Assembly: GCA_944380625.1 (NCBI GenBank)
Contig: CALWIE010000109.1
Coordinates: 1 to 5,774 of the forward strand
Direction of reading: 5' to 3'
Source: an uncultured Clostridia bacterium
GTDB lineage: Bacteria > Bacillota_A > Clostridia > Oscillospirales > Acutalibacteraceae
DNA: 5,774 nucleotides
The notes below the pieces were generated by a model. The model made no database searches. It saw only the letters and a program-made list of their open reading frames with translations, and was not told where the DNA came from. Below are positions 1 through 5,260 of this stretch, piece after piece; the first letter of the stretch is position 1, and each line of letters starts with the position of its first letter. The translations under genes were made by a program, and so were the position numbers.

Positions 1-660
1 GCCTTCGGGGACGGCCTCAACGACCTGCCCCTGTTCCAGGGGGCGGAGGAGAGCTGGGCGGTGGAGAACGCCCTGCCTCCGGTGAAGGCCGCCGCCACCG
101 GGGTGATCCCCGGGAACTGGGAGGACGGGGTGGCCCGGTTCCTCCTGGCGGACACGGCCCCCGCCCTGGCGCTGGGGGAGAGGGCCGGGGCGTTCCGGGT
201 GCGGCTGTACCGGCCGGAGGACCTGGAGGGCCTTGTCCGCCTGTTTTACGAGACGGTCCACGAGGTGAACCTGGGGGACTATTCCCAGGAGGAGGTGGAC
301 GCCTGGGCCCCTTCCCCGGAGAGGGTGGACCGGGCCGCCTGGGGGGAATCCCTTGCCGCCCATTTCACCGTGGTGGCGGAGGCCGCCGGGGAGCTTGTGG
401 GCTTTGGGGACATGGACGGCTCCGGCTATCTGGACCGGCTCTATGTCCACAAGGGCTTTCAGGGACGGGGGGTGGCCAGCGCCCTGGCCTTTGCCCTGGA
501 GGGCTATGCCCGGGGCCTGGGGGCGGGGGAGGTCACCGTCCACGCCTCCCGCACGGCCCGGCCCTTTTTCGAGAGGCGGGGCTACGGGCTTGTGGAGGCC
601 CGGCGAGTCCTCCGGCGGGGGGTGGCGCTGGAGAACTTCCTGATGCGCAAAGCCCTGTAA
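1..660 (+). CDS. HAD (Cof-type) phosphatase C-terminus fused to YafP-like GNAT acetyltransferase, 5'-truncated
   Basis: The frame is open from the first base of the window, so the true start lies upstream. Codons 1-50 read as the C-terminal end of a Cof-type HAD-IIB phosphatase: motif IV FGDGLNDLPLF (codons 2-12; its acidic residues hold Mg2+ in this family), then AVENALPPVKAAATGVI and the closing EDGVARFL. After a linker of about 15 residues, codons 66-219 form a GNAT acetyltransferase resembling E. coli YafP: YSQEEVDAWAP, the acetyl-CoA loop QGRGVAS (codons 154-160) and ARPFFERRGYG near the end. There is no stop between the domains. A GTG at 199 could start the GNAT alone, but its GGGGGAGAGG-like upstream sequence sits too far away (about 16 nt), so a single fused protein is favoured. 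HAD-IIB members usually dephosphorylate sugar phosphates or cofactors, and GNATs transfer acetyl from acetyl-CoA; neither substrate can be told here. Ends in TAA, followed by two terminators. Probably cytoplasmic. Confidence 0.85.
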   Translation, partial: AFGDGLNDLPLFQGAEESWAVENALPPVKAAATGVIPGNWEDGVARFLLADTAPALALGERAGAFRVRLYRPEDLEGLVRLFYETVHEVNLGDYSQEEVDAWAPSPERVDRAAWGESLAAHFTVVAEAAGELVGFGDMDGSGYLDRLYVHKGFQGRGVASALAFALEGYARGLGAGEVTVHASRTARPFFERRGYGLVEARRVLRRGVALENFLMRKAL

Positions 661-672
661 AAGGGGGCTTTC

Positions 673-719
673 CGCCGGCCCGGGGGTTTGGGGTTCCCCC
701 GGGGGGTGGCGTCTTTTTT
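673..719 (+). terminator. Intrinsic terminator 1 after the HAD-GNAT gene
   Basis: CGCC (673-676) pairs with GGCG (708-711), and CCCGGGGG (679-686) pairs with CCCCCGGG (696-703), with a small internal loop on the right arm. TCTTTTTT (712-719) follows the stem directly. It lies 13 nt after the stop codon at 660, in the right orientation for the upstream gene. Confidence 0.75.
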
Positions 720-727
720 CGCAGCGA

Positions 728-771
728 GGCCCCCGGGCGCGGGTTTGCTCTTCCGCGTCCGGGGGCCTTTT
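728..771 (+). terminator. Intrinsic terminator 2 (tandem)
   Basis: A 15-bp stem: GGCCCCCGGGCGCGG (728-742) with CCGCGTCCGGGGGCC (753-767), one G-U pair, a 10-nt loop and TTTT (768-771) after it. The T-run is on the + strand, so this backs up the first terminator. The opposing lytTR-type gene (stop at 815) has no run of A on the left of either hairpin, so neither is a good terminator for it, although a stem this strong could still slow polymerase. Confidence 0.7.
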
Positions 772-814
772 GCCGGCCGTCTGTTTTGCAGGGGAGATCG
801 TAGGGGTTGGGGGC

Positions 815-1549
815 TTAAGAGGGCTCTTCCCCCTGGAACAGGGCCTTGAAGCGGGCCTTTACCTCCCGGCCCCGCCCCCGGGACACGGGGACGGAGGTGC
901 CGTTGTCCAGCAGCAGGCTGCTCCGGCGCAGCTGGGCCACGTGGAGGAGGTTGACCAGGTATCCTGCGTGGGTGCGCACAAAGCGGCGGTCCTCCAGCAG
1001 CTGGGAGGCGGACTCCCCAAAGGGGGTGCGGCTCACCGAGGTGATGACGGTCTGCCCCTGGACGGTGTGTACCAGCATCCGGTGGTTCCGGTACTCCACA
1101 TAGAGGATGCCCTCCCCTGGCAGCACCCGGGCGCCGGTGGGGGTCTTAAAGGAGAACTGGCTCTCCTGGGGCAGGAACTCCCGGGAGAAGTGGCGCAAAA
1201 GCAGGGCGGCGGCCCGGGCCCCGTCGAAGGGTTCCACCAGGTAGGCGGTCACGTCCGCGTCGTAGGCGGCCATGGCGTACTCCGGGCCGAGGGCGAACAC
1301 CATCACCGGGCGGGAGCTCTCCTGGGTCAGCTCCCGGACGAACTCCATGTCCCGCTGGGGGTCGTCCCGGATGTCCACAATGCGCAGGTCAAAGGGGGCC
1401 TCGCCCCCTGGGAACAGGGTGGTCTGGAACAGGGGGAACTCCCGGTAGCGGCAGACCTCCCGGGCGAAGCCCCGCAGGTGGGCGGAGATCTTCCGGGGGA
1501 CCTGGGCCAGAAATTGGGAATCGTTGCTGTAAAGGGCGATGCGAAGCAT
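815..1549 (-). CDS. LytTR-family response regulator with a degenerate receiver domain
   Basis: A 244-aa protein with two domains in the AgrA/LytR order. Residues 1-122 are receiver-like: the beta-1 strand MLRIALYSND, a possible phospho-acceptor D59 in LRIVDIRDD, and the C-terminal TAYLVEPFD. Residues 131-240 are a LytTR DNA-binding domain: LYVEYRNHRMLV, FVRTHAGYLVNLLHV, then NGTSVPVSRGR. The receiver is atypical. The acidic pair is reduced to S9-N-D, the usual Thr/Ser is A86 (VFALG) and the invariant Lys of the KPF motif is E106 (VEPF), so control by ordinary phosphorylation is doubtful. The frame stays open up to an ATG at 1675, but the start at 1549 is chosen because the receiver fold begins there, a GAGAGAGG ribosome site lies about 10 nt upstream, and the predicted promoter -10 lies inside the longer version. 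No histidine kinase is adjacent. It is divergent from the signal-peptidase-like gene, a likely target by position only. It probably acts as a cytoplasmic transcription factor. Confidence 0.88.
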   Translation of the reverse strand: MLRIALYSNDSQFLAQVPRKISAHLRGFAREVCRYREFPLFQTTLFPGGEAPFDLRIVDIRDDPQRDMEFVRELTQESSRPVMVFALGPEYAMAAYDADVTAYLVEPFDGARAAALLLRHFSREFLPQESQFSFKTPTGARVLPGEGILYVEYRNHRMLVHTVQGQTVITSVSRTPFGESASQLLEDRRFVRTHAGYLVNLLHVAQLRRSSLLLDNGTSVPVSRGRGREVKARFKALFQGEEPS

Positions 1550-1612
1550 AAGGAAAAGACCTCTCTCCCAGCGGGGAACCGCGTGCGTGGTGTGGTGCTC
1601 TCTCTGAGAAAC

Positions 1613-1641
1613 AGTATAGCAGAACAGGGGCGGAAAATCCA
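1613..1641 (-). promoter_or_regulatory. Predicted promoter of the LytTR regulator gene
   Basis: Read on the minus strand: TGCTATACT (extended -10, hexamer 1613-1618), a 17-nt spacer, and a weak -35 TGGATT (1636-1641). Transcription would begin near 1606, giving a leader of about 57 nt. The -35 is poor, so the call rests mainly on the extended -10 and its position. Confidence 0.6.
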
Positions 1642-1663
1642 GGGCGGGAAGGGGGCTTTTCCG
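1631..1663. promoter_or_regulatory. Candidate operator: inverted repeat overlapping the LytTR promoter
   Basis: A perfect 7-bp inverted repeat, CGGAAAA (1631-1637) and TTTTCCG (1657-1663), with 19 bp between the arms. The left arm overlaps the -35 of the regulator promoter. A shorter pair, TTTTCC (1702-1707) and GGAAAA (1725-1730), flanks the -10 of the divergent gene. This could be a binding site for the regulator itself, but GGAAAA words also occur in other gaps of this window, so it may be chance. Confidence 0.3.
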
Positions 1664-1692
1664 GGATTTTGCCAAAAAATCTTCCCGGGGCC

Positions 1693-1721
1693 TGGAATCT
1701 TTTTTCCAAACGTGCTATGCT
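1693..1721 (+). promoter_or_regulatory. Predicted promoter of the signal-peptidase-like gene
   Basis: Extended -10 TGCTATGCT (hexamer 1716-1721), a 17-nt spacer, and a weak -35 TGGAAT (1693-1698). Transcription would start near 1728, leaving a short leader that carries the ribosome site GAGAGGGGG (1731-1739), 7 nt before the ATG. Same spacing and near-identical elements as the divergent promoter. Confidence 0.6.
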
Positions 1722-1746
1722 GGGGGAAAAGAGAGGGGGTGCGTCC

Positions 1747-2277
1747 ATGGGGGCGATCAAGGTGGTGCGGGGCATATTGGCGGCAGTCTGGTTCTGCCTG
1801 CTGACGCTGAGCCTGTGGCTGGCGGTCCAGCGGCAGGCGTTCTGCCAGGAGCCCTCCCTACTGGGGTGGACGGTGTTCCCTGTGAGGGAGGCGGCCATGG
1901 GGCCCGCCCTCTCCCCGGGGGACGTGGCGGCGGCCCGGGCCCAGGAGAGCTACCAGCTGGGGGACGCGGTGCTCTGGGGCGCCCCCGGGGAGGCCCGGGC
2001 GGGCCGGCTGGTGGGAAGCACCGGGGACCAGTACATCGTCCGGGGGGACGGGGAGCTCCCAGAGGCGGAGGCCCTCCTCTCCCCAGAGGGGATCCGGGGC
2101 AGGGTGGAGTTCTCCCTGCCGGGGGCCGGGGGGCTGTACGATTTCCTCAGCGCCCCGTGGGGCCCGCCGGCGGTGCTGGCGGCGGGGGCCCTGCTGCTGG
2201 GGCTGCCCCGCTTTTTGGGCCTGGGAAGGCCGGCCCGGCCTCAGGGCGCCCACTACCGGGACGGCGGGAACAGATGA
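1747..2277 (+). CDS. SipW-like signal peptidase homologue lacking catalytic Ser and His (probable pseudoenzyme)
   Basis: A 176-aa membrane protein with the layout of the S26B (SipW/archaeal-type) signal peptidases: an N-terminal TM segment (about residues 7-27), an extracytoplasmic part, and a C-terminal TM segment (about 140-158) with a short basic tail. Family landmarks are visible in order: AAMGPALSPGDV (49-60) at the SGSMEPTL-x-x-GD box, LGDAVLW (71-77) at the GDxVxF strand, VRGDGELPEAE (98-108) at the KGDAN loop, and IRGRVEFSLPGAGGLYDFLSAPWG (116-139) at the closing GKVVFxIPYLG..SPxG strand. The catalytic Ser is A50, and the His of the THRIV motif aligns with G86 (AGRLVG), so peptidase activity is not expected. 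The start at 1747 is set by the ribosome site GAGAGGGGG with 7-nt spacing; the frame extends upstream to 1669 but that part crosses the promoter. Role unknown. SipW of Bacillus subtilis is known to have a regulatory role beyond cleavage, so a non-catalytic sensor or scaffold is possible. No secreted partner gene is adjacent. Confidence 0.72.
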   Translation: MGAIKVVRGILAAVWFCLLTLSLWLAVQRQAFCQEPSLLGWTVFPVREAAMGPALSPGDVAAARAQESYQLGDAVLWGAPGEARAGRLVGSTGDQYIVRGDGELPEAEALLSPEGIRGRVEFSLPGAGGLYDFLSAPWGPPAVLAAGALLLGLPRFLGLGRPARPQGAHYRDGGNR

Positions 2278-2280
2278 ACG

Positions 2281-2313
2281 AAAAAGGCCTCCGGCGGCGC
2301 CGGGGGCCTTTTT
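2281..2313. terminator. Bidirectional terminator between convergent genes
   Basis: The stem GGCCTCCGGC (2286-2295) pairs with GCCGGGGGCC (2299-2308), one T-G mismatch tolerated as G-U, around a tight GGC loop. AAAAA (2281-2285) precedes it and TTTTT (2309-2313) follows, so it works in both directions. It sits 3 nt after the stop of the signal-peptidase-like gene and 8 nt beyond the stop of the glycoside hydrolase on the other strand. Confidence 0.85.
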
Positions 2314-2321
2314 CCGGGGGT

Positions 2322-3911
2322 TCAGGTGGTCAGGTCCACCGTGCCCTCGGGGGGATACCAGGAGAACTGCCGCTTTTGGCGGGAGAGCAGCCACTCTTCC
2401 GGGCAGGTGTTCCACTGCCAGTCCAGGGGCAGGGCCTCGGCAGAGGCCTTTTGGGAGGCCAGGGCGTAGGCCTTTCGCACCTCTTCCTCCTGGTCCGGGG
2501 CCAGCAGGCCCGGGCGGATGGAGGTGAACAGGGGGGTGCCGCTCTCCGCCAGAAGGGAGAGCCACTGGCGGTTGAGCTCCCAGGGGATCTCCCCGGTGAC
2601 GCCCACGCAGTCCGCGTCGATGGCGAAGAAGCTCTGATGCATGGGCAGGGTGAAGGCCAGGGTGTTGACCCCCAGCTTCCGGGTGCGCTCCCACAGGTGG
2701 CCGCTGGTATCGTCCCCGGTGCGGTTCAGGTGCATCAGCCCCGCGCCCAGGTGGCCCACGCAGTTGCAGCCCAGAATCAGGGCCCCGCCGGAGGCCTCCA
2801 AAATGGCCTGGTACAGCTGGAGCAGGGCCTCCGCGCTGGTGAGGGTCTCGTCGGCAAAGCGCCAGCCTCCCTCGGTGATCTGGCTGCCCATCTGGAAGCC
2901 CCAGCGCCCGAAGACGTCAAAGGTGGAGAAGTCGTGCTTTATAAGGGTGTAGCCCCAGCGGCGCAGGGTGGCCACGTCCTCCCGGATGTAGTCCAGCACC
3001 TCCGGCACGGTGGGGTCCAGGTACTCCCGGTCCCGGCGGGAGCGCCAGTTCTCGGGGATGGCGGGGTCCCGGTTCCACAGGAGCCGCACCCAAATGCCGG
3101 GCCTGGCCCCCCGGGCGGCGATCTGCCGGGCCAGGGCCTCCATGTCCGGGAATTTTTCGTTGCCCTTGCGCCAGGGGCCGCCGTTGTAACCGGGCTCCTG
3201 GTTGTGGAAGACCTGCCAGCCGTCGTCGATGACCATGAAGGGCCGGTTTTCCAGCCCCCGGGTCAGGGAGGCAAGGTAGTCCGTGTCCTGGAGGATTTCC
3301 TCCTGGGAGCTCTGGCCGTAGGCGTAGTACCAGTTGTTGGAGCCGTACACCGGGAAGCCGGGCAGCAGGGGATGGGGGGAGAGCTCCTGTAAAAACCGCT
3401 GCAGGGCCGGGAAGGCCGCCTGGCTGCACCGGCGGAACACCACGCTGGCAGCGGGGAGGGTCCTGCCCCGGAGGAACACCCCCTCCCCGCCGCAGCGCAG
3501 GTCCAGGTGGAGGGAGACGCCGTGGGGGTCCGCCGTCCAGTAGCACAGGGCGTGGGGCTGGACCTTTACGCCAAAGCACAGGACCTCCTGGCCGTTGTCC
3601 GCCAGGAAGTACCAGGGCATCACCCGCTCGGGCACGCAGCCCCGCCACTCCATGTCCCCGTAGCCCCGCTCCCAGGCGCCGCCCAAAAAGCGGCAGGCGG
3701 GGGGGAACTCCATATCCCAGCGGAGCACCCACTCCTTCAGGGGGGTGTCCTGGGCGGTGATGGAGAGGTCCAGGGCGTGGGGGTTGTCGGAGAGCTTCCA
3801 GGAGACGTCCTGAAAGCGGCCCTGGGCCAGCTGGTCCCGGGGGAGGGAGACCCACCCCTCCTGGGTGCGCAGCATGCCGTGGTCCGGCAGGTGTTGAAAG
3901 GCAGATAACAT
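2322..3911 (-). CDS. GH36/melibiase-like glycoside hydrolase (putative alpha-galactosidase)
   Basis: A 529-aa protein. Residues 1-185 form an N-terminal beta-rich region. From about 186 there is a TIM-barrel with GH36/melibiase-like motifs: YGSNNWYYAYG (189-199), MVIDDGWQ (226-233), KFPDMEALARQIAARGARPGIWV (253-275), and YTLIKHDFSTFD (321-332), where D327 is the candidate nucleophile. GCNCVGHLGAG (381-391) follows, then NRTGDDTSG (396-404), with D400 or D401 as candidate acid/base. A short C-terminal part follows. It is shorter than the roughly 700-residue GH36 enzymes, and KHDFS replaces the classical KWDxN, so it belongs to a divergent branch and the sugar is uncertain (alpha-galactoside is the default guess). 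It has no signal peptide, so it should act in the cytoplasm on imported oligosaccharides. No sugar transporter or other sugar gene is seen nearby. The start is supported by AGGAGG (3919-3924), 7 nt before the ATG. It ends in TGA at a bidirectional terminator shared with the convergent gene. Confidence 0.82.
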   Translation of the reverse strand: MLSAFQHLPDHGMLRTQEGWVSLPRDQLAQGRFQDVSWKLSDNPHALDLSITAQDTPLKEWVLRWDMEFPPACRFLGGAWERGYGDMEWRGCVPERVMPWYFLADNGQEVLCFGVKVQPHALCYWTADPHGVSLHLDLRCGGEGVFLRGRTLPAASVVFRRCSQAAFPALQRFLQELSPHPLLPGFPVYGSNNWYYAYGQSSQEEILQDTDYLASLTRGLENRPFMVIDDGWQVFHNQEPGYNGGPWRKGNEKFPDMEALARQIAARGARPGIWVRLLWNRDPAIPENWRSRRDREYLDPTVPEVLDYIREDVATLRRWGYTLIKHDFSTFDVFGRWGFQMGSQITEGGWRFADETLTSAEALLQLYQAILEASGGALILGCNCVGHLGAGLMHLNRTGDDTSGHLWERTRKLGVNTLAFTLPMHQSFFAIDADCVGVTGEIPWELNRQWLSLLAESGTPLFTSIRPGLLAPDQEEEVRKAYALASQKASAEALPLDWQWNTCPEEWLLSRQKRQFSWYPPEGTVDLTT

Positions 3912-3931
3912 GAAAAGACCTCCTCGTTGTT

Positions 3932-3988
3932 CGGCGGGCGGGGGCCGCCGTTTGTCCTAATTGTAGCGCAAAAGGGAAAAAAGCGCCA
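3932..3988 (-). promoter_or_regulatory. Predicted promoter and 5'-leader hairpin of the glycoside hydrolase gene
   Basis: On the minus strand a -10 TACAAT (3960-3965) is clear, while the -35 is weak (TGGCGC at 3983-3988, 17-nt spacing). GCGC words flank the spacer on both sides. Transcription would start near 3953. The first transcribed bases can fold into a 6-bp hairpin, CGGCGG (3945-3950 on the + strand as CCGCCG) with CCGCCG (3932-3937 as CGGCGG) and a 7-nt loop, ending 7 nt before the AGGAGG ribosome site. It could stabilise the mRNA 5' end. Confidence 0.5.
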
Positions 3989-4038
3989 GAGGTTTTTGGG
4001 CGGTTCCCTTCCGGCGCAGGGCCCCTTTTTCCGGGGCG

Positions 4039-4068
4039 TTGCCGTTTACCGGGGAAATGTGGTACAAT
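4039..4068 (+). promoter_or_regulatory. Predicted promoter of the alpha/beta hydrolase gene
   Basis: -35 TTGCCG (4039-4044), an 18-nt spacer, and -10 TACAAT (4063-4068) extended by TGG just upstream. Transcription would start near 4075. The leader is short (about 35 nt) and A/G-rich and carries the ribosome site AAAGGAGG. A small hairpin, GCCCC (4021-4025) with GGGGC (4033-4037), lies just upstream of the -35; its role is unknown. Confidence 0.7.
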
Positions 4069-4109
4069 ACAGTGGAAGAAAAAACAGGGTGAGAAAGGAG
4101 GCGGGGCGC

Positions 4110-5042
4110 ATGCTGTGGGCCTGCGTTGTCCTGCTTGTCGTCTTGGGGGTTTTAGGGGGGGCCGGGGGGTTCTTCTTCCGGTTTGCCATGGTGCGCGGCA
4201 AGGAGCAGCCCGAAGGGGATTTCCTCAAGGAGGGCACCATCTGGCACCCCTTCCGGGAGCGGATGGAGGCCGCCCAGGCCTATATCCGCGCCCACACGGC
4301 GGAGCGGATAAAGCTTGCCTCCTTCGACGGGCTAAAGCTTTCGGCCCTGTACCTGCCGGTGGAAAACCCCCGGGGCACGGTGATCGCCTTTCACGGCTAC
4401 CGCTCCCTGGCCACAGTGGACTTCGCCCTGGAGGCGGAGTTCCTCAACTCCCTGGGCTACGACGTGCTGCTGCCCTACCAGCGCTCCCACGGGGAGAGCG
4501 GGGGGCGCTACATCACCTATGGGGTGAAAGAGCGCTTTGACTGCCGGGACTGGGCCCGGTACGCCGCCCGGCGGTTCGGGGAGGAGCGCCCCCTGTTTTT
4601 GATGGGCATCTCCATGGGGGCCGCCACGGTGCTGATGGCCTCCAACCTGGACCTGCCGGGGAACACCCGGGGGATTGTGGCGGACTGCGGGTTCACCACC
4701 CCGTGGGAGATCATGGCCCACGTGGCCCGGCGGGACTTCAAGCTGCCGGCCTTCCCCTTGCTGTACGTGCTGGAGGCCTTCGCCCGGCTGAGGGCCGGGG
4801 TGAGCCTCAAGGGGGCGGACAGCCGCCGGGCCCTCTCGGAGACGGGGCTGCCGGTGCTGCTCCTCCACGGGGAGGAGGACGATTTTGTGCCCGTCTCCAT
4901 GACCAGGGAAAACTACGCCGCCTGCCGGGGGGAGAAGTCGCTGTACCTGGTGCCCGGGGCGGGCCACGCCCAGAGCTTCGGGAAGGACACCCCCGGATGC
5001 CAGAGGAAGATCGAGGATTTTTTGGAGAGATACGGCCGGTAA
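4110..5042 (+). CDS. Membrane-anchored alpha/beta hydrolase (YqkD-like)
   Basis: A 310-aa protein. Residues 2-27 are a hydrophobic stretch with no clear cleavage site, so it looks like an N-terminal membrane anchor with the enzyme outside the cytoplasm. The hydrolase fold runs from about 65 to the end: oxyanion HG (95-96, FHGYRS), nucleophile elbow GISMG with S168, acid D257 in HGEEDDFVP, and H286 in GAGHAQSF. The Ser-Asp-His triad is therefore intact. The overall design (N-terminal anchor, DGLKLSALYLP, DVLLPYQRSHGESGG) resembles the Bacillus YqkD/YfhR-type esterase-like proteins; the natural substrate of such proteins is mostly unknown. The ATG at 4110 is chosen over an in-frame ATG at 3927 because AAAGGAGG lies 8 nt upstream and the predicted promoter falls inside the longer version. 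Transcribed alone: its own promoter upstream, a strong terminator right after. Confidence 0.88.
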   Translation: MLWACVVLLVVLGVLGGAGGFFFRFAMVRGKEQPEGDFLKEGTIWHPFRERMEAAQAYIRAHTAERIKLASFDGLKLSALYLPVENPRGTVIAFHGYRSLATVDFALEAEFLNSLGYDVLLPYQRSHGESGGRYITYGVKERFDCRDWARYAARRFGEERPLFLMGISMGAATVLMASNLDLPGNTRGIVADCGFTTPWEIMAHVARRDFKLPAFPLLYVLEAFARLRAGVSLKGADSRRALSETGLPVLLLHGEEDDFVPVSMTRENYAACRGEKSLYLVPGAGHAQSFGKDTPGCQRKIEDFLERYGR

Positions 5043-5050
5043 AAGGGTGA

Positions 5051-5079
5051 AAAGGGCGGGGCTTCCCGCCCTTTCTTTT
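5051..5079 (+). terminator. Intrinsic terminator of the alpha/beta hydrolase gene
   Basis: A perfect 10-bp stem, AAAGGGCGGG (5051-5060) with CCCGCCCTTT (5065-5074), a GCTT loop, then CTTTT (5075-5079). It begins 8 nt after the TAA at 5042. Because the left arm begins with AAA it may also act weakly on the other strand. Confidence 0.9.
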
Positions 5080-5080
5080 C

Positions 5081-5220
5081 GGCCCTCGGGGGCCGGGGAA
5101 AAACCCCCGGGGCGGAAGGGGCCGGTTCCCCGGGGGGAGCCTTTCGGGGCTGGGGCTTTCTCAGGGAGGCGGGTTTCCCGCCGTAAGGCTCCCCGGGGCT
5201 GCTTAAAATTTTATTTTTCT
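5081..5220. other. Gene-free stretch packed with inverted repeats
   Basis: No gene is seen here. GGCCC (5081-5085) pairs with GGGCC (5090-5094), and CCGGGG (5093-5098) with CCCCGG (5105-5110). A larger structure follows: CCCCGGGG (5128-5135) with CCCCGGGG (5191-5198) and AGCCTT (5138-5143) with AAGGCT (5185-5190), leaving a 2-nt GG bulge. It encloses a perfect 6-bp hairpin, GGCGGG/CCCGCC (5168-5182). A T-rich run (TTTTATTTTTCT, 5209-5220) comes about 10 nt after the outer stem. It could be a second, weaker terminator region, or an intergenic repeat of the REP/MITE kind. No promoter is seen upstream of it. Confidence 0.45.
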
Positions 5221-5225
5221 CCCTA

Positions 5226-5254
5226 TTGAAAAGCCCCTCAAACCGTGCTACTAT
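5226..5254 (+). promoter_or_regulatory. Predicted promoter of the MATE transporter gene
   Basis: -35 TTGAAA (5226-5231), an exact 17-nt spacer, and -10 TACTAT (5249-5254) extended by TGC. This is the best promoter match in the window. Transcription would begin near 5261, giving a leader of about 124 nt. Confidence 0.8.
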
Positions 5255-5260
5255 AGCGAA

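Noticed and set aside
1549..1675. An N-terminal extension of 42 residues on the LytTR regulator
   Set aside because: It precedes the normal start of the receiver fold, has no good ribosome site at 1675 and would include the predicted promoter -10 and -35.
770..1804. A 344-codon + strand frame antisense to the LytTR gene
   Set aside because: Low-complexity Gly/Val/Gln-rich product, no ribosome site, and it is the shadow of a gene with clear receiver-like and LytTR domains.
1815..3392. A long + strand open frame of 525 codons, overlapping the signal-peptidase-like gene and the glycoside hydrolase
   Set aside because: The translation is mostly Gly, Pro, Ala and Arg with no domain, it crosses a bidirectional terminator, and it lies over two genes with clear family motifs. 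High G+C makes such frames common.
2917..3855. A 312-codon minus-strand frame within the glycoside hydrolase
   Set aside because: Pro/Gly/Arg/Leu-rich shadow in another frame of the same strand; no start signal and no recognisable motif.
3927..4109. An N-terminal extension of 61 residues on the alpha/beta hydrolase
   Set aside because: The extension spans the promoter at 4039-4068, and AAAGGAGG directly precedes the ATG at 4110, where a normal membrane anchor begins.
5047..5229. A 60-codon + strand frame with a GTG start after the hydrolase gene
   Set aside because: It begins inside the terminator hairpin, is Arg/Pro/Gly-rich and has no ribosome site.
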